This document shows positions 55,651-64,000 of a stretch of 64,000 bases of DNA, piece by piece (position 1 is the stretch's first letter; each line of letters starts with the position of its first letter). Position numbers and translations under genes: made by a program. The notes under the pieces are model-generated. The model made no database searches. It saw nothing but the letters and a program-made list of their open reading frames with translations, and had not been told where the DNA came from. The stretch lies in NCBI GenBank assembly GCA_035578155.1, contig JAPWDM010000001.1, positions 1,364,001-1,428,000 of the forward strand, given 5' to 3'. The DNA comes from Brachynemurus nebulosus (taxonomy: Eukaryota > Arthropoda > Insecta > Neuroptera > Myrmeleontidae).

Positions 55651-58600
55651 CTGTAAAAAAAAATAAATTAGTATAATTAGTATGCGTATGTAACTTTTAT
55701 GTTTTGTATTTTGTATTTAAAAAAAGAGATTATGTTGGAAGCGCTGGGAACAGAAATTTTACAATAAGACTTTTTTATTTTGGCCTTGAATACAAATTAA
55801 TCATACTAGCTAATTGCCACAGCTGCTAAGTATAATAAATAATGAATTATTATTAGTGATCGAAGAGGTTGCGGGGCTGACAGTATTGTCTTTATTTTTT
55901 TAAGGTATTAAAAATTGTTTATTTTTTTTAGATAAAACATTTTGATGCGATTTTAAATATATACAACAGGTAATTATGGATGCCTATATACGGACAATAT
56001 CCTCTTATATCGATACGTTTTGAATATATTTTAGATATGCGTGTATACATTTGTTGTCACAACTTGCTTGGTCCGATTTTAATTTTATGTATTGTGTAAG
56101 GTATGTTTTGATGTTATAAGTAAATGATTTATGTGTACCAATTGTCTTTTTTCTTCCAGTAAAATGTAAGAGAGACAACACATTATTTTATTTTCCTAAT
56201 TTTTTTTTAAATGACAGCTTATTTTTTTATTAACAAATTTTAAGTTACAGTCAGTCAGTCAAATTTTCAACAACTTTAAAAAAAGTTAAAATTTTTGTAA
56301 TTTTTTAAAATAACGTTTTTTTGTAACTTGAAACAAATTTTTATTAACAGCTGATGATTAATAAAGAATATACCGATACAATTTTTAAAAAAAAAATATA
56401 TATTTACCCCGATTTTTTAACGTTTTAAGTTTTGAAAATATACGTACGGTCCTGTCAGCACCGCAAGATTTCGAACATTAATTATTATAGGTATATGTTT
56501 AGTTAAAGTGGGAGAGCTGGGTAGAATTGGTAAAACTGTCACCTTTTATATCTGTGAATATTTCAGTCGAATTAAACAACTTCAAAGAAAGAAGCTTCTG
56601 TTTTTGACTGCTATGCATGTATGTATGTATGTGCGTGCTTTTCTTCAAAACTACTACACGAATTTGAATGAGAATTTTTTTTATCGGAAAGCTTGGATTG
56701 TAAGAAAGAATCTAGTAGCTAGATTTTATTTATAATACTCAGAGCTCAAGTAGAGATTTTCAACATTTAAATATTATTGTTATAGTTTTTTAAAAACTAT
56801 TTCATTGTTTGGAATAATTTTTTTTTTATTAATATAATCGATTTTTTTCAAAAATGAATTGCGATTCAAATTTCGTAATCGCTGCATTTCTGTAAATGCT
56901 TTCGAGTCGTGAGGGTGTCTTAATAGTTTTAAATGGTAAATAGCGAGTTTAGCCATATAAAATTTTAACTCTTGTTCCCAAGGTGTAGCAAAAATTAAAA
57001 AGCATGAAAAAAATACTTTCAAAAATTAAAAATTAAATTTTTGAAAAGTTGAAAATATTTTTTTTTTTTTGTATGTTACGGCTCCTAGGTTCTTTTACTA
57101 TTGATCATACTCTTCGAATTAAATTTTTGAAGATTGCTTAAGAATTTAACATTAGTGTTTTGGTTTTGTTTATACTATTAACTTTTGTGGTACATAGTTT
57201 AACCGATCATTTAAAAGCACAGGAATTAAAAAAAATGTTTTCAACTTTTCGGAGATTTTCAAGTAATTTTTTAATTTTTTAAATTATTATTTTTATTTGA
57301 TAAATATAGTAATTAAATATAAAAACTGTTTTCAGAATAATAAAAAAATTAATCAATTTTCTTTTATTGAAAGAAAAAAAAATATAAACAGAAAATTTAA
57401 TTTACTTGGGCGTGTACATCCATGTGAACTTTGACATCTGGACAATTTATAAACAATCACGTAGTGTAAACAAAACACAAACAATGACGTCACGTTAGGT
57501 CAACAGACTGGTCTTGCTAATTTGTCACTTGAATGTTTCATACATACATATTCTGTATATACATATTATTATGTATGTATACTAAAGACAACATAATTAT
57601 GGTCCAGCAATATATGGGAGAGCTGGGAATGAGACATGTAAAGGTATACGTAAATTATATATGAAATATATTAATTGATCATTTTTATTATAAACCTATC
57701 CGTTTCTAGATTTTTCGTTTTCTCGGCGCGTCCACCATAGCCGATATTTATATTTTGCTTGATAGTAGCAATTACGTAATTAATATTCAATTATGCTTAG
57801 TATCTAAGTGCAACATTGAGTAAGACTAACCAAGTGGCCAAACCTGCTTAGACATTGATACTCTAGGTCTAGACTGATGATACTCGAAAAAGTTTTACTG
57901 CAGTTTCCATTTATAGCCCTAGATAATTATAAATGGTGTAATTAAATTAAAAATAATGAGGCGAGTGGCGTCTGTTGTAGACAGTAAATCTGAAGAACGG
58001 ACGTTAATTTTCAATTATTATTAACATTGAATACAACACTGAGTATTTTCTATGAAGAATTTTTGTTAACATTCAATTGTCTTATAATGGTGTTATTACT
58101 CAATAAACTCAGTTTTCAAGTACCTATTTTTTATGGTAATAAGTGAACTGAGCTAAATCGACTTTTTCGAGAATATTTTCTGGTAAATGTATCTACCTAT
58201 TTTACCGAGGAGTTCGTACATGAGCTAACTAGACCTTCCAAATCTAAAAAGAAAAAAGAAGATTTCATATTTCAATATGAGCAATATTAATTCGATAATT
58301 ACTAAAAAGAAAATTACAAGAAATAAACTCTCGACAGGAAATCAAAAAAATTCTTTTACGATGAGATAAACGATTAATTTTAAGATTTGTGTCAAATGGT
58401 AAGTATTCAGTCCGCTAAATACTTATGTGAAAATACAAGTACTGTTTAGAATATTTCAGTTAGTTTAAACCGTTTATGAATATTCAACCCAGATATTCAA
58501 GCGAAATTTATTAAAAGAAAGTTGAAATTAAAGGTATGTCGTATTCAAGACTGTTTAAAATCTTTGGGGGAAAATAATGCCCTGGGATAATTATAGTGGT

Positions 58601-60351
58601 TACAGCGGACTTTTTCACTTTACCTGCCTATTGCATTTATTGCTTTCTGGATCGGTTTTAGATGGAAACTAAAATTAAATGTTCCAACAAGATAATGTTG
58701 CGGTATTTTTTTGCAAATTTCTTGGACCTGCGGATGTAAGTAGAATCATTTTTAATAATATCACACACGATGTGATAAAAAATTTCATCCCCACTTTTCA
58801 ATACGGAAAAACATCTCTATCTTCTTTTTTTTGCTGTTTATCAAAAAGTCATTTAGTAATTTAATAAAATTGAAATAGTATATTGTGCAATAAGTGTGGG
58901 CAATCGACAATCCCGCACGAGTTACACATACTATTTTTTATTACGAATTTCACATACTTTTTTCTATTATTATCACTATTTTTGACATTTTTATTACTTT
59001 TTAAAATAATATTTTTAAGTGTTCGTCTTTTTTTTTCTGAATTAAATATCGTTTAAATTACTTTGTTGATGGTTTCTATAGAAATAATTATGAAATATTT
59101 ATTAACTGCAAAATCAAGAGGCGGCTTTGCGTGTGGAAAGTTACTTTCCACACGCAAAAAAGTATGTGGGAAGAGTACAGTGGGCAAACAGCTATTTTGC
59201 GTACAGAAATGTGTGCGCCAAGTTAGTACTTCTCCCGCATGAATAATAAAAAATATTTTGACAAGCTTGGCTTGAAAACCGGTCACAACAGTTTATTGAT
59301 TGAGTCGTCAGAGCTTGATCATACAATTTATGTAAAATCATGAAGATATTAAATTTGTCCGTATCCACTACAGACTACAATATTTATAAATTATTTGATC
59401 AAATTAACATGAGAGAGACATATTTAAAATTTTTATATAACTGACAGAATATGTACAATACCTACAGGTATTATTAAGTCACAAAATATTATGAGTTTAT
59501 GTTATGAGTTTAAAACAATATAAATTGTGCTATCTGTAATTGTAATGAATGTACGTACAATTCGTTAGTTATGTACATTAAAAAAAATGAGGTAAAATCG
59601 ATCAGAATTTTATTTTATTATGAGAGATGGCAATAAACTTTTATAATGCCGTGTGCCCCATCATAAATAAAACTTTTAATAGGTGCACTACACTAACTAC
59701 AGAGGGAGTTAGTTGGTGTAGTTGGTTGTTGGTTTATTCATAAAAGTGATTTTGTTTCGGTTGCTCTTCCTATATAACAAAACGGTGTTACATAAATATC
59801 AAACATACATATATATGTACATAGCTACATTACATATGTGCATGCAATTCTATATGCACATACATACATACATGCATACATATGTAAATACATAAAGTAC
59901 TTACGTATGTATGTAGATGTATATATGCGGTAAGTGCAATCATTTACTGGATCAAGTCGCATGTTTTATAAACGTATTAAGTTTATACTCTGTAATAAAA
60001 TAATTTAGTAGCCAATTTTTTTTTTTTTACACAAATTTAAACGTAGTCTTCAGTGACAATTTGATATTGTAATAGGTCTCATGTTCATTTGAGAGTACAT
60101 TCAACAATTTTCACTTCCCAGAAAGCTGATACTAAACAAACAGATTGAGGGCTCTCAAATGAAAAACTGACAGATCAAAATCTGTATGTCGTAATGTTTT
60201 TACTCGAGTTACGTGTTACGTTAGGATAGGATAAGATTAGAAGAATTCAAAAAAAAAAATGAAAAAACTTTTTTGATTCTAGCATTACCCGGGGCTTAGC
60301 CGGTTTTCGTGTAGCGTTACTAGGCTCACTCCTTATAAAAGTAAACAATTG
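55651..60351. other. Spacer upstream of the first Hr4 coding exon
   Basis: This should contain at least an intron end and perhaps a 5' untranslated exon of Hr4, but none can be placed. A TATG/CATA-rich simple repeat covers about 59800-59935. A perfect 13-bp-stem hairpin GCGTGTGGAAAGT ... ACTTTCCACACGC lies at about 59129-59155. GGGAGAGCTGGG occurs at about 56509 and 57617. No other gene seen. Confidence 0.5.
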
Positions 60352-61318
60352 CACAGAGAAAAAATTCCAGTAAAAATTACTGAGCTGCCTCCGGTAAACG
60401 AGTCTTAAGTGACTAGTCCGTAGGAAATTATTAAGCAAAAATATAAAAAATGCGTTTCAAACATTATTTTTTACGATTCATTTGAAAATTTTTCCTGTAC
60501 ACCTTAAGAATTTTTCCTATACACCTTAAGAATTTTTCCTATACAGCTGCGTAAAATTCGATGGGCTAGTAAAATTTCAAGTGGACACCGGGAAAATTTA
60601 CTTAATTTTTTGTAAAATATACTGGACATATGAATAATTTTAACTGAGTCGTTGTGCATTTGTTATTTGTCACACACCACTGCATAGCCAAGCATCACAT
60701 AAACTGAGAATAACAAGCATGCGCAATAGCACCGAGCATTGTCTAACACGGCCAACACGACTTCAGACAGCAAGTAACCAGGACTCCCCAGTTTGTTCGT
60801 TTAGTTGTTCAAATGTTCAATAGCTAAGGTGACTGGATGTTTATATAGTGTTATTTTTTTTATAATAAATTTTTAAAACAAAAAATTGTTGTGTTTCATG
60901 AATTTTTGTTTAGTTTTAATATGTTAATTGAAATATGTTTTTATACAAATTATTGTAATGTGCTTATTGTTAAAAATTTCTATCATATAATATGTCAAAT
61001 AAAGAATTTATATATTTTTTTCCACAAATAATAAAAAACCACAAAAAATTTTTTCTATATTAATAATTTGATTTTAATGCTTACCCTTCTATCAATATCC
61101 TTTTAAACTATTTTAATTCAATTATTTATTAATAAATAAAAAAAAGCCTTATTTATAAATAATACGGTAATTTTTACTGCGCTATAGGATAATTTAAAAT
61201 TTTTACTATAAATTATCGTATTTTTTGCTTAGCCTGTCACTTATGTCCGCATTACCAGAGAGCTCAGTAATTTTTTACCAGAAATTTCAGTAAAAATTAC
61301 TGTATTTTTTTCTCAGTG
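60352..61318. mobile_element. TIR element with CACAGAGAAAAA ends (~967 bp)
   Basis: CACAGAGAAAAAATTCCAGT on the left and, read inward from the right, CACTGAGAAAAAAATACAGT are inverted ends. Both continue with AAAAATTACTG and, farther in, the left AAGTGACTAG and right AAGTGACAGG blocks. Flanks show no matching octamer. No transposase frame. Confidence 0.7.
60487..60549 (+). repeat. 22-bp tandem repeat, ~2.9 copies
   Basis: AATTTTTCCTGTACACCTTA-AG, then AATTTTTCCTATACACCTTA-AG, then AATTTTTCCTATACAGCTG. It lies inside the TIR element at 60352-61318. Confidence 0.9.
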
Positions 61319-62106
61319 ATGTTTAAAAAAGATTTATTGTGATTTTTTTTCAAATTTTGCAGTTTACGTTGAAATTTTTGTGTGTAAATATAAATGTTTT
61401 ATCTTTCTGGTCACGATTTTTATTGTGAGCCTCCCCCCTCCCTCCCAAAAAAAAATTGTTGCATTTCACAAACATTTTATTAATTTTGAAATTTCTTCTT
61501 TAGCGCACTTTTTTCTATTTTTAAATTAATTCCAGGGAAACGAGTTTATGCTTCCGCACTAGACAAAACCCTTAATTTATCTACTAGCCCCGAGACTTTT
61601 TAGTTAAATTGTAAGAAAAGTTCTATATACATATGACGGGAAAAGCTTAAAAATTTCGATTAGTGTATAATGTAGATGTCAGGAATTCAACAAGCGACTA
61701 CAGTTTTAAAAAAAAATTCACTTGGTTGTATAGTGGCAGCGCTGAGAAGCAAGTGCATAATAAATAATAATATGTAAATGTCTCAAGAATTTTTAATAGA
61801 TTTAACATGTCTACCAAGGTCCGTTCGTCCGTATATCACAGCCATTTTTCTCAGTAACTATTACTGATAGGTATTGAATTAAAATTTGACATACTGTTCG
61901 TTCCACAGAAATCAATTTTGAAACTCTTTTAAATTCATTATGTCACTCTGTTTGTCCGTTTATAACACTGTCCCAATTCCTACATCTTTCGGCCTATGAA
62001 AATGAAACTATGCTACAGGTATGTAGATATCATTTATATTAGGCAAAGCAATTTTTTTCTTAATATTTTGAGCTACTTTCCCAGATTGGAAAGTGGAAAA
62101 AAAACC
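61319..62106. other. AT-rich spacer
   Basis: No gene or bounded element recognised. Confidence 0.45.
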
Positions 62107-62456
62107 CATAGAACACTAGAAGCAAACCAATATCAAAAAAGTGTAGCTCGCTTGGAGTCATTTGTTGGTCTGTCACAGCTTAAGGCATTTAGTCAGTCGG
62201 TGTCGATCACCGAATTCACTACGATTGTTATGTATTGTAGGAACATTGTTACTTGACCTGCACGTTGCCCTGTCCGATAATACGTATTTTGTAGTTGTGT
62301 GTGTGAATACTCACTCACACAGAAGCAAATATGAAACCTACACCACTACAAACAGTGTGTACCTACACAACATAGTGATACGAAGTGGAGGGGATTTTAC
62401 GTCACCTTTCTGCTACAGTCGGAATACTAACTATCATATAGTAGTTTAGCCCCTTG
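62107..62456 (+). mobile_element. Family A MITE, copy 5 (350 bp, diverged)
   Basis: It starts CATAGAACACTAGAAGCA and ends TTTAGCCCCTTG, with the family's CACAGCTTAAGGCATT and AAACAGTGTGTACCTACACA blocks recognisable. Flanks AAAAAACC and GAAAAAAC are only an approximate duplication. It is the most diverged copy in the window. Frames at 61996-62256 and 62162-62449 overlap it and are not genes. Confidence 0.85.
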
Positions 62457-62894
62457 GAAAAAACGGTATCACATCGTGTTGAATACAATTAGAAAGAGCT
62501 CTTAAAATTTAAAATAAAAAGCTCATTTTGAAATCTCGTACTAGCACTTACTAAAAAAAAATTATCGTGTAGTTTCGATCGGTGACTTAGAAGTTACGAA
62601 AGTCGAAACATAAATTTGAAATGCCAAAAATCTGAAAAAATACAGGTATAATATTCCTTTATAAAAACTTTCAATTAAAATAATTTCGAAAAACATTTTG
62701 ATCCATAACTGTCAATGTTGCAACCAGTCAAATTTTACATTTTTTTTTATAGTTTAAATACGTACATTATAGCTTGCCATTAGACTGCTCAAATTGACCC
62801 AGGCGGTATAGTAATATTATACGGAACTTTTAGCGCGCTAGTCAGATTCGTACTTCGCTCAACTTGCTTTAAAAGTTAGTACAGCTTAATAGGA

Positions 62895-64000
62895 TTGACC
62901 GGGGTAATTGTGAATTGGGGCAATTGTGAACGGCGCCTATAATTTCTAAGCTAACATTAATATTGTTAAAAATCAAATCTTGTTTTTCTGTTCTTTCTTA
63001 ATATGCTATTAAAATTTGCTAACAATTCTACAAGTATTAGTATCTTTTTTTTTAATTTGAAAAAACCCTTGCAAAATTTTGTGTATCTTACTTCGACCAA
63101 TCCTCAAAAAAAAAAAATTTATTTAAATACATTTTATTTTTTTAAAAGGTAATAAATGGTTAAAAGTACTTCTAAAGAAGTGATCTAAACCCTGAGAGGG
63201 TTCCTTATTAACTGCTAAAGAAATTGGACAATTTATTACCAATTCACAATTACCCCATGATTTTAAAATTTGTGAATGACGTTCACAATTGCCCCCATTC
63301 GGTCAAAAATTTCAGTAGTGTCCTTTTTGGAGTTGAAAATGTTGATGAAGATGGTGGTGATATTATTGTACAAATTTCCGTTGTACAAACAATACAAAAA
63401 AAAAAAAAAAAATTGTGTAAAGAGTGGTATGTTTTGTGTATCAATCTACGAAATCATTGCTGTGCTCCCTTACCCAATAACAACTTACAAAAATAGAAAA
63501 ATTACTTGTTTTCAATGTCTCTGTGAGTGTCCAAGGGCAATAGGATTAACACAAAACTATTTTGTTTTTCGCTAACAGTATTAGACCGAATAGATTGTTG
63601 TTTTTCATTCATGTAACTAAATGTATTTCCTTGAAAAAGTCTTACTTTCCTTGTTTTTGTATGAAAATCATGTAATATTTTTGATTTTTTATATGATAAA
63701 ATGACAAAATATTATCAAAATATCATTTTTAGCTTGTAATAAATTTGTTCCTATAATTTTTGTTATTTTAATTTAATCTTGATTTTTTGTACAAAGAGGT
63801 ATGCGTAACTTGCATTAAACAAAGAGAAATTGTGATCGCTAAAAGTACGATGAAAAATTTGAAAATGGGGTAAATGTGAAGAATTTGAGTTGGGTTTTAC
63901 TCTAACGTACCTCACTTCTCTTGTAATCCATTCTAAATAATTTTTCTGATGGCATTCACTTTTACCCCAAAATTCATAAGATTTGCAAAACTGCACCGGG
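62895..64000. mobile_element. GGGGTAATTGTGAA-type element, partial
   Basis: GGGGTAATTGTGAATTGGGG and GGGGCAATTGTGAAC near 62898-62925 recur inverted as CACAATTACCCCATG and GTTCACAATTGCCCCC near 63244-63297. Related GGGGTAAATGTGAA and TTCACTTTTACCCC motifs lie at about 63867 and 63954. The frame at 63224-63400 ends VENVDEDGGDIIVQISVV, which resembles the tail of pogo-type transposase-associated ORFs (a -VDEEDIVVKLP-like pattern), but the match is weak. The window ends inside or just at the edge of the element. Confidence 0.4.

Overview
The window is about 70% A+T eukaryotic DNA with GT-AG introns, long AT-rich spacers, (TA)n arrays and many small DNA transposons. It is almost certainly an insect: one gene is the arthropod nuclear receptor Hr4 (GRF, the DHR4 group). 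The order cannot be fixed from the sequence. No tRNA, rRNA, CRISPR or bacterial-type feature was seen.

Three protein-coding genes are supported. (1) 5043-7007, +: the last three coding exons of a leucine-rich-repeat protein resembling LRRC34; its 5' exons were not found. (2) 14471-17362, +: a complete five-exon gene for the catalytic subunit of protein phosphatase 6 (Drosophila PpV), 303 residues with all metal-binding and catalytic residues. (3) 55645-35681, -: a complete six-exon coding region for Hr4. It is in frame across every junction and gives 1053 residues, with an S/P/Q-rich N-terminus, a two-zinc-finger DNA-binding domain and a ligand-binding domain spread over four exons. There is no sign that the three genes share a pathway.

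Layout: 1-4.9 kb, inverted repeats and a TA array; 5-7 kb, LRR gene; 7.1-13.8 kb, a run of transposons, a ~160-bp tandem repeat and a three-level nest; 14.4-17.4 kb, PP6 with two transposons in its last intron; 17.4-35.7 kb, AT-rich spacer with hairpins and a nested cluster at 22.7-26.1 kb; 35.7-55.6 kb, Hr4, whose introns hold a 295-bp tandem repeat, a pogo-like remnant and about ten hAT-like insertions; 55.7-64 kb, spacer with more elements.

The most notable content is the mobile DNA. More than twenty non-autonomous elements can be delimited, many by target-site duplications (TSDs) readable in the sequence: 8 bp (hAT-like), 3-bp TAA/TTA (PIF/Harbinger-like) or TA (mariner/pogo-like). One ~336-bp family has five copies here, three with exact 8-bp TSDs; one copy sits in the terminus of a sister copy. 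Several near-perfect long hairpins (80-240-bp arms) stand out. No intact transposase was found. Family names beyond TSD length and terminal motif are inference.
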